From: Synechococcus sp. HW_metabat.21
GTDB lineage: Bacteria > Cyanobacteriota > Cyanobacteriia > PCC-6307 > Cyanobiaceae
Direction of reading: 5' to 3'
Length of the DNA stretch: 7,491 bases
NCBI GenBank assembly: GCA_018623875.1
Contig: JAAZUZ010000076.1
Span: 1-7,491, forward strand
This document shows positions 1 to 6,342 of the stretch, piece by piece. Numbering within the stretch: position 1 is the first letter of the stretch; every line of letters starts with the position of its first letter. The notes under the pieces are model-generated. The model had not been told where the DNA came from and ran no database searches. It saw only the letters and a program-made list of their open reading frames with translations. A program made the translations under genes and the position numbers.

Positions 1-330
1 GCCAAGAAGTTGGAGCCCCTGCCGGAGGACTTCCGCAACGACGTCTTCAAAGTCAAAGGTTGCGTGTCCCAGGTGTACGTCGTTGGACAGCTGGTGGACG
101 GCAAGCTCCATTGGCAAGGCGATTCCGATGCTGCGATCACCAAAGGCCTGCTGGCCCTGCTGATCGAGGGAACCGAGGGCCTCGATCCGAGCGCCATGGC
201 CAGCATTGACCCAGCCTTCTTGAGTGAAACGGGTCTTCAGGCCAGCCTGACCCCGTCGCGGGCCAATGGCTTCCTGAACATCTTCAAGATGATGCAGGCC
301 CAAGCCAGCGCCCTGACCTCCGCGGCGTAA
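1..330 (+). CDS. sufE: SufE-family sulfur acceptor protein (5' partial)
   Basis: This is the C-terminal part of a SufE-like protein, cut by the left edge. The frame is open from base 1 and ends at TAA 328-330, leaving 109 codons; the family is usually about 140 residues, so some 30-40 N-terminal residues are missing. The key motif is VKGCVSQVY, with the candidate persulfide-carrying cysteine encoded at 61-63; SufE proteins carry a conserved GCxSxVW-type motif here. Further family-like stretches are the segment around GKLHWQGDSDAAITKGLLALL and the C-terminal LTPSRANGFLNIFKMM. In the family, SufE takes sulfane sulfur from the cysteine desulfurase SufS and hands it to the SufBCD scaffold in the cytoplasm. 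No suf gene is visible next to it; hom follows after 49 bp on the same strand and may be co-transcribed, which is inference. CsdE or another SufE paralogue is a less likely reading. Confidence 0.9.
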   Translation, partial: AKKLEPLPEDFRNDVFKVKGCVSQVYVVGQLVDGKLHWQGDSDAAITKGLLALLIEGTEGLDPSAMASIDPAFLSETGLQASLTPSRANGFLNIFKMMQAQASALTSAA

Positions 331-379
331 ATCGGGGAAGGTTGATTTCTAGGATCACTCCTTTCAGATCGGCGACAGG

Positions 380-1690
380 ATGACCATCGGCATCGGCTTG
401 CTCGGGCTCGGCACTGTGGGAGCTGGCGTTGCGGAAATCCTGCAGACCCCTGACGGTCGCCACCCGCTCGTGGGAGATCTGGCGCTCAAACGCGTGGCCG
501 TCAGGGATCTGAACCGCCCTCGGCCCATCGAGATCCCCAGCGAGATCCTCTGCACCGACCCTGAAGCGGTCGTGCATGACCCCGCAGTCGACATCGTCGT
601 TGAGGTGATGGGTGGCCTGGAGCCCGCCCGCAGCCTGATCCTCGCGGCCATTGCAGCCGGGAAACCGGTCGTCACGGCCAACAAGGCTGTGATCGCCCGC
701 CATGGCGAAGAAATTGCGGCCGCCGCCGCCGAGAAAGGCGTCTATGTGCTGATCGAAGCCGCCGTGGGCGGCGGAATCCCGATCATCGAACCCCTTAAGC
801 AGTCGCTGGGGGGCAACCGGATCCAGCGGGTGAGCGGGATCATCAACGGCACCACCAACTACATCCTCAGCCGAATGGCCGATGAGGGCGCGGCCTACGC
901 CGAGGTGCTGGCCGACGCCCAACGTCTGGGCTATGCCGAAGCCGATCCAGCCGCCGATGTGGGCGGTGGCGACGCCGCCGACAAGATCGCCATCCTCTCG
1001 GGTCTCGCCTACGGCGGACCGATCGAGCGGGCGGCGATTCCAACCGAAGGGATTGATCGCCTGGATGGCAGCGATGTGACCTACGCCGAGCAACTCGGCT
1101 ATGTGGTGAAGCTCGTCGCCCAAGCCAAGAACCTCGGCACGGCCAGCGATGGCACCGTCCAGCTGGATGTGCGGGTGAGCCCGACCCTGCTGCCGAAGGA
1201 TCACCCCCTCGCCGGGGTCCATGGCGTGAACAACGCGATCCTGGTGGAAGGCGACCCCGTCGGTCGCGTGATGTTCTACGGCCCCGGAGCGGGGTCTGGC
1301 CCCACCGCATCCGCCGTGGTCGCGGACATCTTGAACATCGCCGGCATCCGCGCTGCAACGGGGAACAACGGGGGACTCGACCCCCTGTTGGCCGCCAACC
1401 GCTGGCGCAACTGCGCCCTGGTGGATGACGGCGAGACCGTTCAACGGAACTACCTGCGCCTGCAAACCGGTGACGAAGCCGGGGTGATCGGCCGCATTGG
1501 CAGCTGCTTTGGCGATCAGGGCGTCTCGATTCGCTCGATCGTCCAGTTCGAAACCACCGGGGATGCGGCCGACGCCGAAATCGTGGTGATCACCCATGAG
1601 GTGAAACAGCAACATTTCGCCCAGGCGATGGAGGCCATCAAGGCCCTGCCAGAGGTGAAGGCCGTTGCGGCCTGCCTGCCCACGCTCTAG
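380..1690 (+). CDS. hom: homoserine dehydrogenase with C-terminal ACT domain
   Basis: The product is a complete 436-residue monofunctional homoserine dehydrogenase, which reduces aspartate 4-semialdehyde to homoserine with NAD(P)H, the branch-point step towards threonine and methionine. The N-terminal Rossmann domain has the dinucleotide loop GLGTVGAG (residues 9-16). NK at 101-102 lies in the conserved TANKAVIARHG segment. The catalytic region has IINGTTNYILSRM (154-166) followed by the family signature A-x3-GY...DP-x2-D-x-GGGDAADK. In it E187, D198 and K202 match by spacing the Glu, Asp and catalytic Lys of yeast Hom6. GPGAGSGPTASAVVADI (301-317) closes the core. An ACT domain starts near 356 (NYLRLQTGDEAGVIGRIGS), suggesting feedback control by an amino acid, probably threonine. 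Length is normal and no key residue is missing. ATG 380 is the natural start because the Rossmann strand begins at once; it has no strong Shine-Dalgarno, as is common in cyanobacteria. Confidence 0.97.
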   Translation: MTIGIGLLGLGTVGAGVAEILQTPDGRHPLVGDLALKRVAVRDLNRPRPIEIPSEILCTDPEAVVHDPAVDIVVEVMGGLEPARSLILAAIAAGKPVVTANKAVIARHGEEIAAAAAEKGVYVLIEAAVGGGIPIIEPLKQSLGGNRIQRVSGIINGTTNYILSRMADEGAAYAEVLADAQRLGYAEADPAADVGGGDAADKIAILSGLAYGGPIERAAIPTEGIDRLDGSDVTYAEQLGYVVKLVAQAKNLGTASDGTVQLDVRVSPTLLPKDHPLAGVHGVNNAILVEGDPVGRVMFYGPGAGSGPTASAVVADILNIAGIRAATGNNGGLDPLLAANRWRNCALVDDGETVQRNYLRLQTGDEAGVIGRIGSCFGDQGVSIRSIVQFETTGDAADAEIVVITHEVKQQHFAQAMEAIKALPEVKAVAACLPTL

Positions 1691-1852
1691 TGGCACCCCC
1701 AGGGGCACCTGGGCCAGAGTCAGGGGATCGGTTGGTGCCGTTCCCCTGACCCAACCGCCACTGTGTAGCTCAGCGAACGTTTTGAGCGCAGACGACGCGG
1801 AACCCTGGGCAGGTCAGCTGGTTTGCGCTTCGGCCTCACCCCTCCGTTGGCC
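1691..1852. other. spacer between hom and the small-protein/ABC unit
   Basis: The largest spacer in the window (162 bp). Its first part holds two hairpins (1698-1757). The rest, to 1852, contains an AACGTT palindrome inside GCGAACGTTTTGAGCGC but no recognisable -35/-10 pair, tRNA or known RNA motif. It is the most likely site for the promoter of the three downstream overlapping genes; that is inferred from layout only. Confidence 0.5.
1698..1757 (+). terminator. possible terminator region after hom: tandem hairpins with an alternative helix
   Basis: Just after the hom stop codon there are two inverted repeats. The first is CCCAGG 1698-1703 with CCTGGG 1708-1713, a 6-bp stem with a 4-nt loop. 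The second is GTCAGGGGA 1719-1727 with TCCCCTGAC 1742-1750, a perfect 9-bp stem with a 14-nt loop. Seven loop bases, CGGTTGG 1729-1735, are also perfectly complementary to CCAACCG 1751-1757 directly after the stem. No T-run follows either stem, so this is not a textbook intrinsic terminator. It could equally be a 3' UTR stabilising structure or a leader element of the downstream genes. Cyanobacteria generally lack Rho, which makes structure-based 3' ends plausible. The pairing is seen in the sequence; the role is inference. Confidence 0.35.
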
Positions 1853-2053
1853 ATGACCTCAGTTACCCCCTTCCATCAAGGCGATTGCGTCACCCTCGTC
1901 AGCGATTCGCACACGTACCAAGTGGTTGGCATTGATGACAGCCACAACCGGTGCTGGGTGCGGCGCTGGCCCCTCGCTCGCCATGGCTGCCCCGTCTTTG
2001 AAATTTCCCTGCAACAGCTCGAGGGGCACCAAGCCACGACCCCCGCAAATTGA
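1853..2053 (+). CDS. small protein of unknown function, coupled to the SBP gene
   Basis: A 66-residue protein that I cannot assign to a named family. It looks like a real gene: it is cytoplasmic-looking (no signal peptide or membrane segment), has balanced composition, and contains a compact, probably beta-rich core (FHQGDCVTLVSDSHTYQVVG, then IDDSHNRCWVRRWPL, then GCPVFEISLQQLEG). The opening GDxVTLV followed by a strand-turn-strand pattern is reminiscent of small SH3-like barrels; that is inference from pattern only. Cysteines lie at 12, 34 and 46. ATG 1853 is preferred; an in-frame TTG at 1823 would add 10 residues (MRFGLTPPLA) that do not look conserved. No clear Shine-Dalgarno precedes either start. 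Its stop TGA 2051-2053 overlaps the proposed TTG start of the SBP gene as TTGA, suggesting translational coupling and shared transcription. The 162 bp upstream is the only sizeable spacer, so a promoter for this unit probably lies there, although no clear -35/-10 pair is visible. Confidence 0.72.
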   Translation: MTSVTPFHQGDCVTLVSDSHTYQVVGIDDSHNRCWVRRWPLARHGCPVFEISLQQLEGHQATTPAN

Positions 2054-3672
2054 AGTCTTGGGGCTTGAATGGGGCGGCTGAAGCCAAGCGCCCCATCACT
2101 CGCCTCCCCGCTGCTGCCGGCCTTTTGGCCCTGTTGCCGGCCCTGCAGCTGTTGATGGGCTGCCAGCCCCCCCACCCCGCCGGGCAACTGGTGGTGGCCA
2201 ACAAGAGCAGCCTCGATTCCGTCGATCCGGTCGATGTCTATCTCTTAGCCGGAACGCAACTCCTCAGCGCCGTTGGCGACCCCCTGTACGCCGCCGATCG
2301 GCAAGGGCAACTCCAACCCAGGCTGGCGACGGCATTGCCGCAATTCAGCGCCGACGGCCTCAGCGCTCGCATTCCCCTGCGCCAGGGCGTGCGCTTCCAC
2401 GACGGAACCCGCTTCGATGCCGAAGCGATGGTGTTCAACCTCAATCGCTTCCGCCGGCTGGGAAAACTGAGCTACCTGCTGGACGACCGCATCGCATCGG
2501 TGCGCAGCGTCGGGCCCTACACGATTGAGCTCCGCCTGACGCGGCCCTTCCGCGCCCTGGCGGCGCTGCTGAGTTCGATCACCTTCACCCCGGTTTCACC
2601 CACCGCCTACCGGGACTACAGCGAACGCTCCCTGACGGGGCGGTTTGTCGGGACCGGTCCCTACCGCTTGGCGAGCTACAGCCCGCGCAAACAGCAGTTG
2701 CTGCCCTTTGGGGACTACTGGGGCACGCCAGCCAAGAACGCCGGGATCCACCTGATCACCCTGAGCAACTCCACCGCCTTGTTCGGCTCCCTGGTCAGCG
2801 GCGAGGTGGACGTCCTGATCTCGAGTGGACTCGAGAGCGACCAACAGCAGGCCCTCGATGCCCGCGTGGCCCGCGGGGAGCTCGTCAGCGGAGCTGGTCC
2901 GGCAATCGAGATCGCCCTGATGGCCATCAACAGCCAACGCAGCCCCTTTCAGCGCCAGGACGTGCGGCAGGCGGTAGCTCTGAGCCTGGATCGCCAGCTG
3001 ATTAGCCAGCGGGTGAGCTTCGGCCTGAGTGAACCCTTGCGCTCCCTTGTGCCGCCACCCCTAGCGGGCTCCAGCCCACCCAGCTGGCCGGCCTATGACC
3101 CGAAGGCCGCTCGGGCGCTCTACGGGCAGGCCGGCTTTTGCAACGGGAAACGGCTGACGCTGCCGCTGACCTTCCGCTCGAACCACGCCTCCGATCGCCT
3201 CTTTGCCCTCACCTGGCAGGCCCAGCTGCGCCGCGACCTGGGGGACTGTGTGCAGCTGGAGATCACCGGGGTGGAATCCACGAGCGCCTACCGGCAACTG
3301 GCCCAAGGCGTCTTCCCGATGATCACCTACGACTGGATCGGGGATTACCCCGACCCCGACACCTACCTCGCCCCCCTGCTGGGCTGCCGCAAGCGCGAGG
3401 GCGACCATTGCCTCGCAGGCAGCAGCGTGGACTCGGGAAGCTTCTGGACGGCGCCCGGTCTCCAAGGGCAGCTTCAGGCCAGTGAGAGCAGCACGGGAGC
3501 GGCCCGCGAACGCAGCCTGCTGACCGTCCAGGGGATGGCCGCCAAGGGCGCCTCGTTTGTTCCTCTCTGGCAGGTCAATGCCCGTGCCTGGGGCCAACGG
3601 AACCTGAGCGCACCCCAATTTGATGGGTCCGGCCGGGTGATCCTGCAGGCGTTGGAGCTGGTGAAGCCATGA
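2050..3672 (+). CDS. family-5 ABC transporter substrate-binding lipoprotein (peptide/nickel type)
   Basis: A 540-residue extracytoplasmic solute-binding protein of the DppA/OppA/NikA family (SBP_bac_5), which captures peptides, nickel complexes or related small ligands for an ABC importer. The N-terminus is a lipoprotein signal: basic stretch (EAKRPITR, 11-18), hydrophobic core (about 19-35), lipobox LMGC with C38 as the lipidated residue. Met before the Gly is less common but tolerated. Family hallmarks follow: IPLRQGVRFHDGTRFDAEAM (108-127), GTGPYRLASY (201-210), MAINSQRSPFQRQDVRQAVA (291-310) and YDWIGDYPDPDTYLAPLLG (427-445). Length is normal. Start choice: no ATG is in frame ahead of the signal peptide, so TTG 2050 (overlapping the previous stop) or TTG 2065 must be used; 2050 is chosen for the TTGA coupling. 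The stop TGA overlaps the permease ATG as ATGA. Four further cysteines (364, 400, 446, 454) could form disulfides. The substrate cannot be read from the sequence. Confidence 0.92.
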   Translation: MKSWGLNGAAEAKRPITRLPAAAGLLALLPALQLLMGCQPPHPAGQLVVANKSSLDSVDPVDVYLLAGTQLLSAVGDPLYAADRQGQLQPRLATALPQFSADGLSARIPLRQGVRFHDGTRFDAEAMVFNLNRFRRLGKLSYLLDDRIASVRSVGPYTIELRLTRPFRALAALLSSITFTPVSPTAYRDYSERSLTGRFVGTGPYRLASYSPRKQQLLPFGDYWGTPAKNAGIHLITLSNSTALFGSLVSGEVDVLISSGLESDQQQALDARVARGELVSGAGPAIEIALMAINSQRSPFQRQDVRQAVALSLDRQLISQRVSFGLSEPLRSLVPPPLAGSSPPSWPAYDPKAARALYGQAGFCNGKRLTLPLTFRSNHASDRLFALTWQAQLRRDLGDCVQLEITGVESTSAYRQLAQGVFPMITYDWIGDYPDPDTYLAPLLGCRKREGDHCLAGSSVDSGSFWTAPGLQGQLQASESSTGAARERSLLTVQGMAAKGASFVPLWQVNARAWGQRNLSAPQFDGSGRVILQALELVKP

Positions 3673-4688
3673 GCCGACGCCATCACCTCTGGGGCTACCT
3701 GCTCAGTCGCCTGGCCCTCGTCCCCGTGATGCTCTGGCTGATCGCCAGCCTGGTGTTCCTGCTGCTGCGGGTCGCCCCTGGCGATCCGATCGACGCCCTG
3801 CTCGGCCCCCGGGCTCCGCAGGCCGCCCGGGAAGCCCTACGGCAGCAACTGGGGCTCGATCAAAGCCTGCCAGTGCAGTACGGCCAGTACCTCAACGACC
3901 TGCTGCACGGCCAACTCGGGACGTCCCTGACCAACCAGGAACCGGTCACCGCGGTGATCGCCCGCAGCCTTCCCGCCAGCCTGGAACTCGGTCTGACGGC
4001 GCTGCTGATCGCGGCGGTTGTCGGGCTTGCCGTGGGCTTCAGCGGGATCGCCAGGCCGGAGGGGAAGCTCGACCTCTCCGCCCGGCTCTATGGCATCGGC
4101 ACCTACGCCATGCCCCCCTTTTGGGCCGCGATGATGGTGCAGCTGGTGTTCGCGGTCTGGCTGGGTTGGCTCCCGGTCGGCGGGCGCTTCCCAGCCACCT
4201 TGATCCCGCCGGAAGGCAGTGGCTTCTACTTGCTCGACAGCCTGCTGCAGGGCAACGGCCAACAGTTTTGGGGCGCGATCCGGCATCTCGTCCTCCCGGC
4301 CAGCACCCTGGGGATCCTGCTCAGCGGCATTTTTGCCAACGCCTTGCGCCTGAATCTGCGCCGGGCTTTGGATTCCGACTACGTGGAGGCGGCCCGCAGC
4401 CGCGGCCTCAGCGAAACCCGGGTGGTGCTTCGCCATGCCCTCCCCAATGCCCTGCTGCCGGTGCTGACGATTGCCGGCATCACCGTGGCGTCTTTGATCG
4501 GTGGGGCCCTGCTGATCGAGGTGACCTACTCCTGGCCTGGGGTGGCCTACCGGCTCCAGGAAGCCATCAGCCAACGGAACTACCCGGTCGTTCAGGGGAT
4601 TGTCGTGGTGGTGGCCAGCCTCGTGGTGGCGGTCAGCGTGCTGGTGGATCTGCTGGTGGCCCTGCTGGATCCACGCGTGAAGTTCTGA
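3669..4688 (+). CDS. ABC transporter permease, DppB/OppB type
   Basis: A 339-residue inner-membrane permease of the binding-protein-dependent family (BPD_transp_1), DppB/OppB/NikB branch. It begins with a basic N-terminus and a first membrane helix (about 12-35), followed by the typical external segment with APGDPIDALLG (36-46) and LGLDQSLPVQYGQYL (61-75). Further hydrophobic segments lie near 103-125, 140-170, 207-225, 263-287 and 308-333. The EAA loop that contacts the ATPase is clear: YVEAARSRGLSETRVVLRHA (238-257) followed by LPN. The C-terminus LLDPRVKF is typical of DppB-like proteins. The ATG overlaps the SBP stop codon (ATGA), so the two are probably co-translated and work together. 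Family importers normally have a second, DppC-like permease and one or two ATPases; none follows here, because the next gene is convergent. The last 56 bp also encode the C-terminus of the hydrolase on the other strand. Confidence 0.94.
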   Translation: MSRRHHLWGYLLSRLALVPVMLWLIASLVFLLLRVAPGDPIDALLGPRAPQAAREALRQQLGLDQSLPVQYGQYLNDLLHGQLGTSLTNQEPVTAVIARSLPASLELGLTALLIAAVVGLAVGFSGIARPEGKLDLSARLYGIGTYAMPPFWAAMMVQLVFAVWLGWLPVGGRFPATLIPPEGSGFYLLDSLLQGNGQQFWGAIRHLVLPASTLGILLSGIFANALRLNLRRALDSDYVEAARSRGLSETRVVLRHALPNALLPVLTIAGITVASLIGGALLIEVTYSWPGVAYRLQEAISQRNYPVVQGIVVVVASLVVAVSVLVDLLVALLDPRVKF

Positions 4689-6342
4689 GCGCGATGCGGC
4701 TTTCCCAGAGCTTGGCCAGCTCGTGATCAAGCACATAGGCGCTCACCCCACCCAGGTCCCGGCGCTGGGGCGGTAGGTCCCGTTTCACTCCGCCTTGATC
4801 CAAGCCCCAAAGGAACTCACTGCTCAAACTCAAGATCAAGTTCTGAACGCGCGCGGGATCCACGCCAACCCACTCCTCGCCGAACTTGAACAGGGGCGCC
4901 TCACTGCTGGGCTGCATACGAACCGGGGAGAAGTGGCTGGCCCCCTCAAGCAGCACCAAACGGCTGCGGGGATTGGGATCGGGCAGGAACAAGCGCAGCT
5001 GCTCGCTGAGGGGGGGCGTGATCAGATCCAGGCTCCCGCCCAGCATCAACACAGGCGCCTCGAGCCCCCGCAAACCGCGATGGGGCCAGAGCAAGCTGCC
5101 AAAACCGTTAAGGGTGACCACACCCGCGATGGGCTGGGCCAGCGGTTGCAACGCCGGTAGGGGCACCTCGGGAAGTTGGCACTGCAGCAGGCGCGAGAGA
5201 TTGATCAGCGGCAGATCGGCCAGCGATCGGTCGCAGCGGCGCCGCAGACCAGGCTCGGGACGCAGACCAGCCGCCAAGAGGCTCGTCAGCCCGGCCAAGG
5301 AATGGCCCATCAGCACCACCCGCTGCCCCAGTTGGGGCAATCCACCGGAGTGGGCCGCAGCCACAACGGCCTGCAGGTCCTGGACGCGCCCAGGAAGGGT
5401 CTCGGCACCGGGGGGCAAGCGGCGGCCCTGGACGAGCTCACGCACCGCCAGCTCATTGCTGCCGGGGTGATCCAGCAGCACCACGGGCCACTTCCGCTCA
5501 TGCAGGGCCTGGGCCAACCAGCGCAGTTGATCGGTGCTTCCCCCCAAACCGGGCATCAAGAGCACCCAGGTGGTCGCGCCAGGGACAGGCCAGAGCTCGA
5601 GCGTCAGGTCCTCCTGGCGATGGGAGACCGGCAGACGCCAGCGCTGCGGCGGCCGATCAGCTGCCGAGCCCTGCTGCTCCAGCAAGACCCCGTCGGAGAG
5701 GGGCAAGAGCGGCGTGCCTTGGGGGATCGGCAGGGTTTGCAACGCCTGCAGGGCCACCTTCTGCTCAAACAACTGCTGCTGCCAGCCCTGGGCCAACTGG
5801 AGAAGGCCGTCGAGGTTGATCGTGAGCTGCCGGACCGGAAGCGCCCGCATCAACTCCAGGACGGTCACCTGCTGCTGCTCTTTGAGCAGGGCGTTTAAGG
5901 TGCTGAGCACCAGGGGGCCGGCGTTGCCGTTCTCCGTGCTGAGCAGGACACCCAACTCTTCGGCAACGCGCTGACCGGCCCAGCTGCGCATCATCTGCTG
6001 GGTAAAGCTGCGCTGCTGCACCAATGCGGTGTTCAGCAGTTGATGCAACTGCGCTTGGCTTTGGGGGTCCAACAAGTTGAGCCAGACCCGCAGCTCACCG
6101 GAGCGGGCCTCGGGATCACGGCTCCAGCGCTCAAGCTCGGCGAGGTTCAGGGGGAGATCCAGTCCATCGAGGCGGATGTCCAGTTCTTCGGCGGCCCGCA
6201 AGGGCAGAGACAGCAGCGATCCGAAGGAGAGGACACCGGCCAGCAGACTGCTGCACAGTGCACGGCGGCGACGCAAGCGGGTTGGCTCAACCACGGATGC
6301 AGGCAACAGGCTGGAGCTGGTGGCACCAGTTTCCCCCGGCAT
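4633..6342 (-). CDS. exported alpha/beta hydrolase with N-terminal DUF1400 domain
   Basis: A 569-residue protein with a cyanobacterial two-part design: an exported DUF1400-like helical N-terminal domain, then an alpha/beta hydrolase of lipase/PAF-acetylhydrolase-like type. The signal peptide has a basic RLRRRR (22-27), a hydrophobic core and a likely cut near LRA-AEE (50/51), so action in periplasm or thylakoid lumen is inferred. About 52-200 matches DUF1400 in style (LDIRLDGLDLPLNLAELERW at its start). The catalytic set is visible: oxyanion loop MPGLGGS (263-269), nucleophile S348 in GHSLAG, acid D439 in GGSLDLITPP, and H470 in GASHFSP. The segment DLPLINLSRLLQCQL (376-390) lies in the cap region. 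The substrate is unknown; an ester or lipid is a family-based guess. ATG at 6342 gives a 46-bp 5' overlap with the MFS gene; an in-frame GTG at 6294 (residue 17) keeps the signal peptide and removes the overlap. The C-terminal tail overlaps the permease gene and may be poorly conserved. Confidence 0.9.
   Translation of the reverse strand: MPGETGATSSSLLPASVVEPTRLRRRRALCSSLLAGVLSFGSLLSLPLRAAEELDIRLDGLDLPLNLAELERWSRDPEARSGELRVWLNLLDPQSQAQLHQLLNTALVQQRSFTQQMMRSWAGQRVAEELGVLLSTENGNAGPLVLSTLNALLKEQQQVTVLELMRALPVRQLTINLDGLLQLAQGWQQQLFEQKVALQALQTLPIPQGTPLLPLSDGVLLEQQGSAADRPPQRWRLPVSHRQEDLTLELWPVPGATTWVLLMPGLGGSTDQLRWLAQALHERKWPVVLLDHPGSNELAVRELVQGRRLPPGAETLPGRVQDLQAVVAAAHSGGLPQLGQRVVLMGHSLAGLTSLLAAGLRPEPGLRRRCDRSLADLPLINLSRLLQCQLPEVPLPALQPLAQPIAGVVTLNGFGSLLWPHRGLRGLEAPVLMLGGSLDLITPPLSEQLRLFLPDPNPRSRLVLLEGASHFSPVRMQPSSEAPLFKFGEEWVGVDPARVQNLILSLSSEFLWGLDQGGVKRDLPPQRRDLGGVSAYVLDHELAKLWESRIALRTSRVDPAGPPADPPAR

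Noticed and set aside
342..355. Possible promoter for hom (TTGATT near 342 and TAGGAT near 350)
   Set aside because: The two hexamers are only 2 bp apart, not about 17, and no alternative -35 is visible at the right distance from TAGGAT; hom may simply be transcribed with sufE.
284..1708. Long antisense open frame (about 474 codons) covering all of hom on the minus strand
   Set aside because: It is the GC-rich mirror of a clearly recognised gene, with a His/Gly/Asp-rich composition and no recognisable domain. Shorter antisense frames in the same region are explained the same way.
1823..1852. Upstream TTG start for the 66-aa protein
   Set aside because: It adds ten residues with no evident pattern, and ATG 1853 begins directly before the folded-looking core; kept only as an alternative.
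3837..4736. Antisense open frame of about 299 codons opposite the permease gene
   Set aside because: Its product is rich in Gln, His and Arg with no domain, and the plus strand encodes an unmistakable permease with an EAA loop. It is a codon-bias shadow.
4795..5898. Several plus-strand open frames opposite the hydrolase gene
   Set aside because: Gln- and Arg-rich low-information products lying exactly opposite a hydrolase with an intact catalytic triad.
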